The position numbers and the translations under genes were made by a program. The notes beneath the pieces are model-generated. The model was not told the origin of the DNA, made no database searches, and worked only from the letters and a program-made list of their open reading frames with translations. A DNA stretch of 64,000 nt from Glaciecola sp. XM2 (GTDB taxonomy: Bacteria > Pseudomonadota > Gammaproteobacteria > Enterobacterales > Alteromonadaceae): NCBI RefSeq assembly GCF_018595715.1, contig NZ_JAHEOJ010000020.1:62001-126000 (forward strand), in the 5' to 3' direction. Positions 48,620 to 56,545 of this stretch are shown in pieces. Every line of letters starts with the position of its first letter. The first letter of the stretch is position 1.

Positions 48620-49789
48620 TTAGTTATCCTCGAAAATAGTTGCAAGTACATTGTTCATAAAGTTAGCCGCGGGAGCTTGGCAAGCTTGGTAACCACTGCA
48701 GTTAAAAAATACAGTTAATGTAAGATCGCTGTCTGCCACGTAGTAATTTTCAGTAATGTAACCGGGGTCGCCGCCGCCATGATGATATACGTCTTTACCG
48801 TTAATTTTTTGATAAAATATCCCAAGGCCGTATTGCGTTTCGCTGTTTACCTGTACAAGTCGATTATTGGCAAATAGGTGATCAGTAACTTCGCTATCTA
48901 GGCTTGAGTTTTCACTTACGATAGCACGCAATAATATTGACATGTCTTCTACTGTCGAAACTAACGGTGCATCTGCCACACCGATGTTTTCGTAAATGAA
49001 TTTGGTGTTTTCAATTTCATCATCAAATTCTGCGTATCCCGAAATAATACTGCCCATGTCTTTTTCTAGGCCATTGTAATAAGTATTATTCATGCCTAAT
49101 CCTATAAACAAGCGCTCGCGCATGGCGTTGTGGTGGTGCTCGCCTAGTATCTCATCAAGAATTAATCCCGCTAATAAATAGCCGGTATTCGAATAGTTAA
49201 ATGCTTCACCAGGAGCAAAGTATGCAGGTTGATCAAGGGCAAACTGCAAGGCAAAAATATCGGTTTTAACCGATGTTGGGTTGTCAATAATAGCTTCAAA
49301 CCATTTGTCTGAACTACCGTCATCTAAGTAATCCCAAAGACCAGCAGTGTGATTGAGCAACTGGCGAAGGGTCATGCTCTCGCTATTTTCAATACGGGAC
49401 AAAATAGTACTGGGTAGCCATGTTGATATTGGGTAGTCCATATCCAGCATGCCCTCTTCGTGCAGCATAGCCACTAATAGAGCAGTGGCTTTTTTACCTG
49501 AACTACCGGTAGGCATTTGATGATACGTTTGCATAGGTTCCAGTGTGTCAAGGTCTGCAACTCCTGCTGCACCGATAAAGTTTATTTCGGGGCTTTCTAT
49601 TGCCATCACTACTCCAGGCACGCCAGAATCTACTGCGGCTTGTAACATGTCCTGATAATCGCCACTTGGCGTAGGCTTTGGGGTTGGTATAATCGATGAG
49701 TTTGGATCGCTACTTGAACCACAAGCGGCTAGACCTAAACACACGACACTCGCTAACATCGTTTTTTGAAACACCTTTATGTTTATCAT
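48620..49789 (-). CDS. Serine hydrolase lipoprotein, beta-lactamase/penicillin-binding fold
   Basis: 389 residues. A signal peptide with lipobox LAAC (followed by GSSSDPN) indicates a lipoprotein. The S12 (class C beta-lactamase) motifs are present: SxxK in SSGKKATALL near residue 97, YSN in FNYSNTGYLLAGL near 199 and HGG in YHHGGGDPGY near 337. Such proteins act as D-Ala carboxypeptidases, esterases or peptidases; true beta-lactamase activity is not implied. ATG 49789 follows GAGG; the longer reading from 49831 is unlikely. A TTCACC direct repeat lies 58 bp upstream. Paralogue at 61242. Confidence 0.85.
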   Translation of the reverse strand: MINIKVFQKTMLASVVCLGLAACGSSSDPNSSIIPTPKPTPSGDYQDMLQAAVDSGVPGVVMAIESPEINFIGAAGVADLDTLEPMQTYHQMPTGSSGKKATALLVAMLHEEGMLDMDYPISTWLPSTILSRIENSESMTLRQLLNHTAGLWDYLDDGSSDKWFEAIIDNPTSVKTDIFALQFALDQPAYFAPGEAFNYSNTGYLLAGLILDEILGEHHHNAMRERLFIGLGMNNTYYNGLEKDMGSIISGYAEFDDEIENTKFIYENIGVADAPLVSTVEDMSILLRAIVSENSSLDSEVTDHLFANNRLVQVNSETQYGLGIFYQKINGKDVYHHGGGDPGYITENYYVADSDLTLTVFFNCSGYQACQAPAANFMNNVLATIFEDN

Positions 49790-49847
49790 ACTTATATCCT
49801 CGTAGGTAATGTACCGTTTCGTAACGAGCAAATAGTAAAATCTTCAA

Positions 49848-49864
49848 AGTGAAATAAGGGTGAA
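49848..49864 (-). promoter_or_regulatory. TTCACC direct repeat 1 (serine hydrolase)
   Basis: Read on the minus strand: TTCACC-CTTAT-TTCACT, two half-sites 11 bp apart, 58 bp before ATG 49789. A TACTAT -10-like hexamer follows 10-11 bp downstream. Confidence 0.65.
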
Positions 49865-50005
49865 CGAACATTGTTAACCAAGCTTATTTTTGAAGTGATT
49901 TCTGCTAGGATCGTTCATTGCATTCACAAAGCGCTGAAGTGTAATTGTGGTTTTTGATACATAACAACACCACCCTGTAATGTTTTAATCAATTGAGTAA
50001 TAAAC

Positions 50006-51217
50006 ATGTCATCAGCCTCAATTAGTCGCCGGGTTTTTATCACATTTGGCAGCCTATCAGCTGCAATATGTGTGCTATTTGCATGTATTACATGGTTGTT
50101 TGCCGCCATCACTGAAGATGATGTGGTTAGGCAAGTGATGCATGAAGAAGCAAAATATATTCAACAATATTTCGACAAAAACGGTCATATTATTCAGCCT
50201 CGATTGGATTATATTGAGCTGTACACGAGGGAGTCTGAGTTTCCACCGGCTATCAAACGTGGTTATGAACAAAACAAGTTCGAAAAAGAGTTTTCAGTTC
50301 ACGGCCGAAACATACATATTGAGCGCTATTTACTTGGTGACAACTCAGACCTTTGGTTAACAATTGACGGTACAGACATTCAAGTAATAACCCACGTAAG
50401 CTCGATGATGTTTTGGTTTGTGCTTGGTGTAACTACTTTAGTAATGTTGGTATCAACAACAATTGCTTATGCGCTTTCTCAGCGTATTGCAAAGCCAATA
50501 AAACAACTCACTGAAAATGTGCTCGATCATGAAGTAGGGGAAAAATTTAACGCTACTCTGCCGCAGAGGCGTAACGACGAAATTGGCAAACTTAATTTTG
50601 CCTTTTCTGCTGCTTTCGAGCGCATATCTTTATTATTAGCCCGTGAGAAAAACTTTACTCGAGACGTCAGTCATGAACTTAGAACGCCCATTACGCTGCT
50701 TAAAAACACTCTCGCTTTGCGTGCCGATTCACCATTTACTGAAAACGACAAAGTCTTACTTACGCAGGTTTCAGAAGACTTAGAGAAAACGGTAGAAGTA
50801 TTATTAGCCTTAGCAAGGGACGAAAACCTTATATTGAATGAAATACGCGTACTGCCCATATTGGAACGTAGTGTATTAACTTTGTACAAAGCCAACTTAA
50901 ACATGACATTTGATGTCAAACTGTCGCTTGACGAGCAATTTAAGGTGATAGGCAATCCATATTTAGTGCTTCTTATGTGTCAAAACTTGGTCAACAACGC
51001 CTATTATCACAGTGGTGATGGCAGTATGTCGATTTATAATAAGGGCAGTACGTTAGTTTTTGAAAACAACATTGGTGAACATGAAAACTCGGATTATCAA
51101 GGGCTTGGGCATGGCCAGTATTTAGTAGAAAGAATTGCCAACGCTATGCACTGGACCCTGCATCTTGAGCAAAAAGGTACACGTTATATTGCAGAAATTC
51201 ATACAGCAAAAACTTAG
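50006..51217 (+). CDS. Sensor histidine kinase (orphan, paralogue of the one at 56538)
   Basis: 403 residues: TM1 (about 12-35), a periplasmic sensor of about 95 residues, TM2 (about 133-155), HAMP, HisKA with phospho-acceptor His in FTRDVSHELRTPITLLKNTL (about 225) and an HATPase domain with N box CQNLVNNAYYH and G2 box GLGHGQYLVERI. The usual DxGxG box is reduced to FENN. No response regulator is adjacent; the close similarity to the kinase at 56538 suggests both feed the single regulator at 55856. Divergent from the serine-hydrolase gene. Weak ribosome-binding site. Confidence 0.85.
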   Translation: MSSASISRRVFITFGSLSAAICVLFACITWLFAAITEDDVVRQVMHEEAKYIQQYFDKNGHIIQPRLDYIELYTRESEFPPAIKRGYEQNKFEKEFSVHGRNIHIERYLLGDNSDLWLTIDGTDIQVITHVSSMMFWFVLGVTTLVMLVSTTIAYALSQRIAKPIKQLTENVLDHEVGEKFNATLPQRRNDEIGKLNFAFSAAFERISLLLAREKNFTRDVSHELRTPITLLKNTLALRADSPFTENDKVLLTQVSEDLEKTVEVLLALARDENLILNEIRVLPILERSVLTLYKANLNMTFDVKLSLDEQFKVIGNPYLVLLMCQNLVNNAYYHSGDGSMSIYNKGSTLVFENNIGEHENSDYQGLGHGQYLVERIANAMHWTLHLEQKGTRYIAEIHTAKT

Positions 51218-51396
51218 CACCTCTCGGCCGGAAACCTATTCAGGTCACCTCTATTGCTTGCGCCACCATCTACCGTGTAGAAATTAAAAACCAGCTTTAA
51301 GTAGGAAGCCGGTAAGGACAATCGGCGTCATTGTTAATACCACTTTATTTTCTTTCAATTGTGCATATCGACTCAAACAGTTATATCCATGTTGCT

Positions 51397-51413
51397 TTCA
51401 CCATTAATTCACC
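51397..51413 (+). promoter_or_regulatory. TTCACC direct repeat 2 (outer-membrane protein)
   Basis: TTCACC-ATTAA-TTCACC, a perfect pair of half-sites with 11-bp period, 50 bp before the barrel-protein start. TATGGC lies 17 bp after the second half-site. Confidence 0.7.
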
Positions 51414-51463
51414 AACGAGACGCTAACCTTTATGGCGTTTAAATAAACCAATAAAGGACAAAC

Positions 51464-52045
51464 ATGTATAAATTTATTCTCCCTACCTTATGCTTATCGC
51501 TTTGCAGTTTCGCAAATGCAGCTCAACCCTCTTATAGTTACCTTCAGGCAGGTTATGTAAAATCAGAAATAGCGGATATTGAATCATTTAATCTGAGTGG
51601 ATATGAACTCAGAGCAAGTGCTGAGATAGGGTATGGCTTTTTTGCTGAATACAAACATACCGATACTTCAGATTCTCTAGATGGTTTCAAACTTGATGTA
51701 TTACAACGACAGTTCTCGCTTGGATATATCCATAATATTTCATCCAGAATAACACTTGATTACAGACTAGGTTTAGGTAATTTTGATATGACGGGCACCA
51801 GAGATAATGATTCTGCAAGCGCAGACACAGACTTCTACAGTGCAGCAACAAACATCCGCTACCAGCTAACACCAGACTTAGAGGTATTTGGTGGATTAGA
51901 AGCACAAAATTGGGATGGTGATGCCGACCAAAAAGCATATAGGCTTGGTGCTCTGTATGATCTGTGGGGTTTCTTCGCGGGCATTGAATATACCAAGTAC
52001 TCTGATCAAGAAGTCGTGAATATGAGCATTAGATACGCATTTTGA
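51464..52045 (+). CDS. Outer-membrane beta-barrel protein, about eight strands
   Basis: 193 residues: signal peptide ending SFANAAQ, then alternating strands with aromatic girdles (YSYLQAGYVKSEIADI, ASAEIGYGFFAEYKHT, LGYIHNIS) and a C-terminal YAF-like end (MSIRYAF), the BAM recognition signal. It resembles small OmpA/OprF-like or porin-like barrels; ligand or function unknown. The island's direct repeat upstream suggests control by the local response regulator. Confidence 0.8.
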   Translation: MYKFILPTLCLSLCSFANAAQPSYSYLQAGYVKSEIADIESFNLSGYELRASAEIGYGFFAEYKHTDTSDSLDGFKLDVLQRQFSLGYIHNISSRITLDYRLGLGNFDMTGTRDNDSASADTDFYSAATNIRYQLTPDLEVFGGLEAQNWDGDADQKAYRLGALYDLWGFFAGIEYTKYSDQEVVNMSIRYAF

Positions 52046-52075
52046 TTAAGTAGCTACGCCGGTATTAACATAAAG

Positions 52076-52114
52076 AAGCCTGACCTCGCTATAAAAACGA
52101 AGTTGGGCTTTTCG
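52076..52114 (+). terminator. Probable terminator of the outer-membrane protein gene
   Basis: AAGCCTGAC (52076-52084) pairs with GTTGGGCTT (52102-52110) with two G-U pairs, followed by TTC. Lies 30 bp after the stop. Confidence 0.5.
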
Positions 52115-52195
52115 GTCAACACCAATTATTATCGGCTCTAGGCGTGGCAGCTGTTGTGAGCAATTCATCCACAACAATATTACCAAACTGCGATG

Positions 52196-53440
52196 TTACG
52201 GAACCGAATATCCTTTTATTTCTTCTGTTTGAAAGTTTTTACATGTGTCGGTTGTAAAGCATAATGTAAACTCTCTGGGCTTGCTTGCCATCAAAAGCCA
52301 ATCTTCCTCTGAGATTGTGTCACTAGCCTTATTATTAATTGAACTCACAACGTCACCTGCTTTAATGGTAGCAACGTCTCCTGGAAGCTTTGGATAGACG
52401 TAACGAACGATAAGATTGCCTCCTCGTAACTTTCTGAGATCAAGACCAGCTAAATTATACAGAGTTTTGAATTCTACATCTGCGTAGGGACGTATAATGA
52501 ATTGTTGATTTGGATAATCGATTATCGTAACAAATTGGTTTAACAAGGCGCTACCCAATATCCACCAATCGTCTTCGTCATTGCTCTTTATGATGTTAGT
52601 TTTGATATTGCGCAATGTGAGGTCCCCTAATTGCAAAGCTGGCAGTGTCAATCGCTGGTGAGGTGCCTTGCCGCTCAGACCAAAATCTGCAGCGCTAATT
52701 GAAGACGATGGTAGTCTGATATCATTTTGATGAGCATAGGCAGTATTCATTTTCATATAGTGTCGACTACCGGTATCTATCACAATATTTCTAGTGATAC
52801 TGTCTTGCTCATTAAAATAGACCGTGCTTGGTATGCTAATTTTTGAAAGTGAGGTCTTAAACGGTAGTACCACGTCTGTTTCTAGCGTCTGACTTGATCT
52901 AGCCGACAAAGAAATTGTTTGATTTCTTTTATCAAAGGTCCATACAAAATGCTTCATTAGGTCATGTCCAATAACACCATCAAAAATCGCCTCTTCTTCT
53001 CTTAAATAATATTGGCTAGTACTTATAGGAATGTACGCTACATCAACCTTTTCGAAGGAAATATCGCTTATCTCAATTTCAGATAGCTGGGTTTGATATG
53101 CTGGCGTATTTTCGCCTTCGCCCCAGCCTGCCACGGCAAGTGAAAAGCCTTTTTCGAACTCCATTTTTGAAACTTCAGGCGTATCGAAAAGCATCGTGAA
53201 TGAGGCGCCGGTATCGATTAAGAATAGCAGTTCGTGTTGTTGATTAACTTTCAATTTAATATATGGTTTTTCGCCAATATAATAAGCAGTGAGAATTTGT
53301 TTATTGTGCTGTGCCGTTTTCCAAATCGGTTTGATTTCATTGTTAGCGTTCATCATTCTCAGGCTGTTAATGATTGAGCAGCTAGATAAGGCAAAGCAAA
53401 ATATAATGATTAGAGCAAATAGTTGTAGAAATATCTTCAT
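52196..53440 (-). CDS. Two-lobed aspartic peptidase lipoprotein with PDZ domain
   Basis: 414 residues from ATG 53440 (behind AGGA). A lipoprotein signal peptide with lipobox near FALSSC is followed by two retropepsin-like halves: LIDTGASFTMLF in the first and VIDTGSRHYMKM in the second, each with the catalytic DTG motif. A C-terminal PDZ-like domain (IVRYVYPKLPGDVATIKAGDVVSSINNKA) completes it. Two DTGs in one chain imply an intramolecular pepsin-like active site. The location would be the outer membrane or periplasm. It follows the DJ-1 gene by 43 bp on the same strand, probably one operon. Confidence 0.85.
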   Translation of the reverse strand: MKIFLQLFALIIIFCFALSSCSIINSLRMMNANNEIKPIWKTAQHNKQILTAYYIGEKPYIKLKVNQQHELLFLIDTGASFTMLFDTPEVSKMEFEKGFSLAVAGWGEGENTPAYQTQLSEIEISDISFEKVDVAYIPISTSQYYLREEEAIFDGVIGHDLMKHFVWTFDKRNQTISLSARSSQTLETDVVLPFKTSLSKISIPSTVYFNEQDSITRNIVIDTGSRHYMKMNTAYAHQNDIRLPSSSISAADFGLSGKAPHQRLTLPALQLGDLTLRNIKTNIIKSNDEDDWWILGSALLNQFVTIIDYPNQQFIIRPYADVEFKTLYNLAGLDLRKLRGGNLIVRYVYPKLPGDVATIKAGDVVSSINNKASDTISEEDWLLMASKPREFTLCFTTDTCKNFQTEEIKGYSVP

Positions 53441-53483
53441 GGTTGGTCCTGATTTGACTAGGGTAAAAAGTGTGTGCATTGAG

Positions 53484-54548
53484 TTACTCAACCGCGTTTA
53501 AGAGCATCAATAATCGAGAGGATTTATAAAGCTCTCCTTTAATCCCTGCTACGAGAGCGTGGGTTGCAATGGTAAGCCTACTAATATTTGCGCTCGGGTT
53601 TTGGTTAATCTCGCGTATCAGCTTTAGAGCATTATCATGGCCTTGAGTAGCAAAGGTTTTCAGAATTTCTATACTATTTTCTTCTGGCGTTTTTACTCTA
53701 GGTAATGGCTCATACCCTAAGGCCTTAATCGCCTCTTCAGCAACCTCCCAAACTGACCAAGGATTTTGCCCGGTAATCAAGTTGTCGTGAATACTGACTT
53801 GGTTGAGGTAATTTTCACCGGCGATAAAAGTGGCGCCTTGCTCAGTTAATTTTGTTTCTAATAAAAAGGGGAAAATATTTTTAGCATTGGGAATTAAAAA
53901 GAGCTCTTCGCTATTTGTAAAAGCAGAAACTTTTTTGTTTTCAAGAAAATACTCACCCGTGGCAGAAACAACATCAACGAATGCAGCTGGTCCATGACAT
54001 ACGGCAGCAATGACTTTGTTAGTTTGCCAAAAATAAGACACCGCTGCCTTGATACTTGCGTCACTTGAAAAGTCGAACATTGCCCCCTTGCCGCCAACGA
54101 AGTATATGGCGTCGTAATTTGATAAGCTTACACTTTCAATAGCAAAAGAATTTTTTACTTTAAGCATTGCTTTTTCGTCATTCAAAAAAGCATAGTCAAA
54201 CTTGCCCATATCATCAGAGTCTATGACCATAGAGGGTTCGCCGCCTTCAACACTGGCTACATCAACGGTAAACCCATTAGTTTGGAAAACGTAAAATGCC
54301 CGGGCCAACTCAGTAAGTTCATAACCAGTGCTTTTCCCAGTTGCTCCTAATGTGTCTTCACTAGTCAGTACTGCTAGTATGCGACCACGACTTTCTTTAA
54401 TTCCCTGTGAAATATAGCGAATGTCTTTTGGAGATTGCTGGCTATAGTCAGTTTTAAGCTCGTCTCCAAGAAGACTAATAAACCAGGCTACAAAGCTAGT
54501 AATGCAAATGATGATAGTGAGAATAATGAGACCAATCTTCTTAAACAT
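53484..54548 (-). CDS. DJ-1/PfpI-family protein with membrane anchor (Hsp31-like)
   Basis: 354 residues. An N-terminal transmembrane helix (about 4-26) precedes a DJ-1/PfpI domain (about 50-265) with the nucleophile elbow AAVCHGPAAFVDV and the preceding GGKGAMFDFS loop, as in Hsp31/glutamine-amidotransferase-like proteins. A helical tail of about 70 residues ends near residue 354. Possible roles are glyoxalase, chaperone or deglycase-like; none can be fixed. First gene of a unit with the aspartic peptidase. Confidence 0.83.
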   Translation of the reverse strand: MFKKIGLIILTIIICITSFVAWFISLLGDELKTDYSQQSPKDIRYISQGIKESRGRILAVLTSEDTLGATGKSTGYELTELARAFYVFQTNGFTVDVASVEGGEPSMVIDSDDMGKFDYAFLNDEKAMLKVKNSFAIESVSLSNYDAIYFVGGKGAMFDFSSDASIKAAVSYFWQTNKVIAAVCHGPAAFVDVVSATGEYFLENKKVSAFTNSEELFLIPNAKNIFPFLLETKLTEQGATFIAGENYLNQVSIHDNLITGQNPWSVWEVAEEAIKALGYEPLPRVKTPEENSIEILKTFATQGHDNALKLIREINQNPSANISRLTIATHALVAGIKGELYKSSRLLMLLNAVE

Positions 54549-54575
54549 ACTTCTTCCTTCAAAAAGTATGAGTTT

Positions 54576-54592
54576 AGTGAAAGTGCGGTAAA
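54576..54592 (-). promoter_or_regulatory. TTCACC direct repeat 3 (DJ-1/aspartic peptidase operon)
   Basis: Minus strand: TTTACC-GCACT-TTCACT, 11-bp period, 27 bp before the DJ-1 start codon. The closest of the sites to its gene. Confidence 0.65.
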
Positions 54593-54631
54593 TTCAAGGT
54601 CAATTTTTATGATAAAAAACTCTCTTTTTAA

Positions 54632-55678
54632 TCAGTGCTTTGTCAACTTCCTCATTAGTAGCTTCGTGGCTTGCTGTTCAGCATCTTCAAGTTCTGTATA
54701 TAGGTGCGGCTGCACGCCAACACGCTCCCAATTTGATTGAGTAATAGGGTTGATTGCTTTCGCAGTTGGTATGGCAATTCGCAGTCCATGTTGGAGTTCA
54801 AAATATTGCCAAGGGTTGGCACCTCCTTTACTTGTTTTTCCAATGAGCATTGCACGCGACATGTGTTTGAAGTTATAGGCAAACTCTTCGGCAGCTGAAA
54901 ATGTCTTTGGCCCAATAATTATGACTATTGGGACTTGGCTTAAATTAGGGAAATTAATGGCAGGGTTTGTATAAGAGTCTTCGAAACTATCCGAGGCTCT
55001 TGAGTAAAAGCTATTGAGGTGCTGCCTACCTTCCAAAAAGTAGCTCGATATATACTGCACAGTTTGTCCACTGCCACCACCATTGTCTCTTAAATCGATG
55101 ATAAGGCCATCAACATTTTCGATTTCTCGCATGTGATTTGAAATCACTTCTTTTGAAGTCTCGTTTAGATCAGCAAACCCCCAGAAACTTAGAAAACCTA
55201 TATTGTTGTCAGAGACATCAACACGCTCGAAACCAAAATTAAGTCTTGCGAGCTTTTCAAACCAAGATTCTTTGTTTTGTAACCCGCTATTCTTAGGGTT
55301 GATCGATACCGAAAAGTGTTGGTCATTTTTTTGAAGGACTGTGTTTATAAACCGCGTGAAGTCTTGCTGGCTTTTTACATTAGCGAGCCCACTATCACCT
55401 TTAAGTTGTTCCAACTGATTGAGAATGTCAGGGATGCTAGCAATTTCTACGTAATAGAGATCTATTTTATTTTTCAATTCCTCAACTAACTCAAGTATCA
55501 TCTTTTCGCTCAACTCAACAGATTCAACGTTTTCATGTTGTGCAAAGGATTGGTTCGTAATTAGGAGAAACAGTGAAGCAAGCATAAGAATACAATTTTT
55601 TCGACTGCTGAAGTAGACTCTAATGTACCTCAACGAGAATACACTTTTTCGATTTATATTACTTTTCATCTGAAGCAC
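54632..55678 (-). CDS. S41-family (C-terminal-processing-like) peptidase
   Basis: About 348 residues from GTG 55678, which follows GAGG; ATG 55714 and ATG 55669 are alternatives, but 55714 would lie too close to the operator. A hydrophobic export segment (MLASLFLLITNQSFAQ) precedes a helical N-domain and the S41 core: IDLRDNGGGSGQTVQ substrate strand, nucleophile Ser in TFSAAEEFAY, and GKTSKGGANPW with a candidate Lys. No PDZ domain is obvious. It cuts C-terminal regions of envelope proteins or imported peptides. Paralogue at 62392. Confidence 0.85.
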   Translation of the reverse strand: MLQMKSNINRKSVFSLRYIRVYFSSRKNCILMLASLFLLITNQSFAQHENVESVELSEKMILELVEELKNKIDLYYVEIASIPDILNQLEQLKGDSGLANVKSQQDFTRFINTVLQKNDQHFSVSINPKNSGLQNKESWFEKLARLNFGFERVDVSDNNIGFLSFWGFADLNETSKEVISNHMREIENVDGLIIDLRDNGGGSGQTVQYISSYFLEGRQHLNSFYSRASDSFEDSYTNPAINFPNLSQVPIVIIIGPKTFSAAEEFAYNFKHMSRAMLIGKTSKGGANPWQYFELQHGLRIAIPTAKAINPITQSNWERVGVQPHLYTELEDAEQQATKLLMRKLTKH

Positions 55679-55725
55679 GTGATTACCTCGTTTATTGAAT
55701 GAATTAACAATCATCAGTACTCTTG

Positions 55726-55742
55726 AGTAAATTTGGGGTGAA
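55726..55742 (-). promoter_or_regulatory. TTCACC direct repeat 4 (S41 peptidase)
   Basis: Minus strand: TTCACC-CCAAA-TTTACT, 11-bp period, 47 bp before GTG 55678. It stands back to back with site 5, 19 bp away. Confidence 0.65.
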
Positions 55743-55761
55743 ATGTAATAAAAGAATAAAT

Positions 55762-55778
55762 TTCACCCTCATATCACT
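55762..55778 (+). promoter_or_regulatory. TTCACC direct repeat 5 (response regulator)
   Basis: TTCACC-CTCAT-ATCACT, 11-bp period, 77 bp before the response-regulator start. It would give autoregulation. Confidence 0.6.
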
Positions 55779-55855
55779 TTCGATAAGTAGGCTACTCATT
55801 ACGATTTTGGATGAATAAAACTGATTTATTCAGGTTTATTCATAAGGAGAGCTAT

Positions 55856-56545
55856 ATGACGAGTAAATTACGCGTGCTTCTTGTGGAAGACAACCAAGCA
55901 ATAGCGAATCAAATTATTGCTTTTCTTGAAGGCCATTGTTGGGATGTAGATTATGCGGCAACGGGGAAGTTAGGAGTCAGACTAGCGTTAGAACATACTT
56001 TTGATGTTATTATTTTGGACTTAAATTTACCTGATATTGATGGCTTACGAGTATGCGAAGAAATCAAGAGTCAGGCCAGTGTTAACATACCAATCTTGAT
56101 GCTTACGGCAAGAGATGCTTTTGAGGATAAAGTCAAAGGGTTTGGCAAAGGCGCTGATGACTATCTTACTAAACCTTTTGATTTACGAGAGTTAGTTTTG
56201 CGATGCGAGGCGATGTCAAGACGGTCTGAGTTGCATCAAAACACTGTGGTTTCTCATGGGTTGCTATCTCTCGACATCAGATCGTTTGAGGTGCTATGGA
56301 GCAGTGAAAATGTAAAAGTGACTAAGGTGGGCTTCAAGCTATTGCATAAGTTACTCAGCGAAATGCCGTACCCAGTTAGCCGGTCAGAATTAATTGAGCA
56401 CGTTTGGGGCGATGAACCGCCGGAGAGCAATGCGCTAAAATCACACATTTATGCGCTTAGAAAAGCGACCGAACAGGTAACAGGAAAACCTATTCTTCAT
56501 ACAATCAGCAATATTGGTTATCAGTTAAAGGATATAGATGATTAG
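55856..56545 (+). CDS. OmpR/PhoB-family response regulator
   Basis: 229 residues: receiver domain (about 1-120) with phospho-acceptor Asp in VIILDLNLPDIDG near residue 55, acidic pair VEDN near the start and the Thr/Lys switch residues (MLTAR, KPFDLREL), then a winged helix (about 130-229, KVGFKLLHKLLSEMP, then HVWGDEPPESNALKSHIYALRKA). Start ATG 55856 follows AAGGAG. It overlaps its kinase gene by 8 bp. The OmpR/PhoB class binds direct repeats with 10-11 bp period, which fits the repeats in this island. Confidence 0.92.
   Translation: MTSKLRVLLVEDNQAIANQIIAFLEGHCWDVDYAATGKLGVRLALEHTFDVIILDLNLPDIDGLRVCEEIKSQASVNIPILMLTARDAFEDKVKGFGKGADDYLTKPFDLRELVLRCEAMSRRSELHQNTVVSHGLLSLDIRSFEVLWSSENVKVTKVGFKLLHKLLSEMPYPVSRSELIEHVWGDEPPESNALKSHIYALRKATEQVTGKPILHTISNIGYQLKDIDD

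Noticed and set aside
49915-50005. A ninth TTCACC-type repeat before the orphan kinase
   Set aside because: Only TTCATT-GCA-TTCACA is present, with 9-bp period; it does not fit the 11-bp pattern.
54435-54740. 101-codon plus-strand frame between the DJ-1 and S41 genes
   Set aside because: It overlaps both convincing minus-strand genes and an operator; Ser/Cys-rich shadow.
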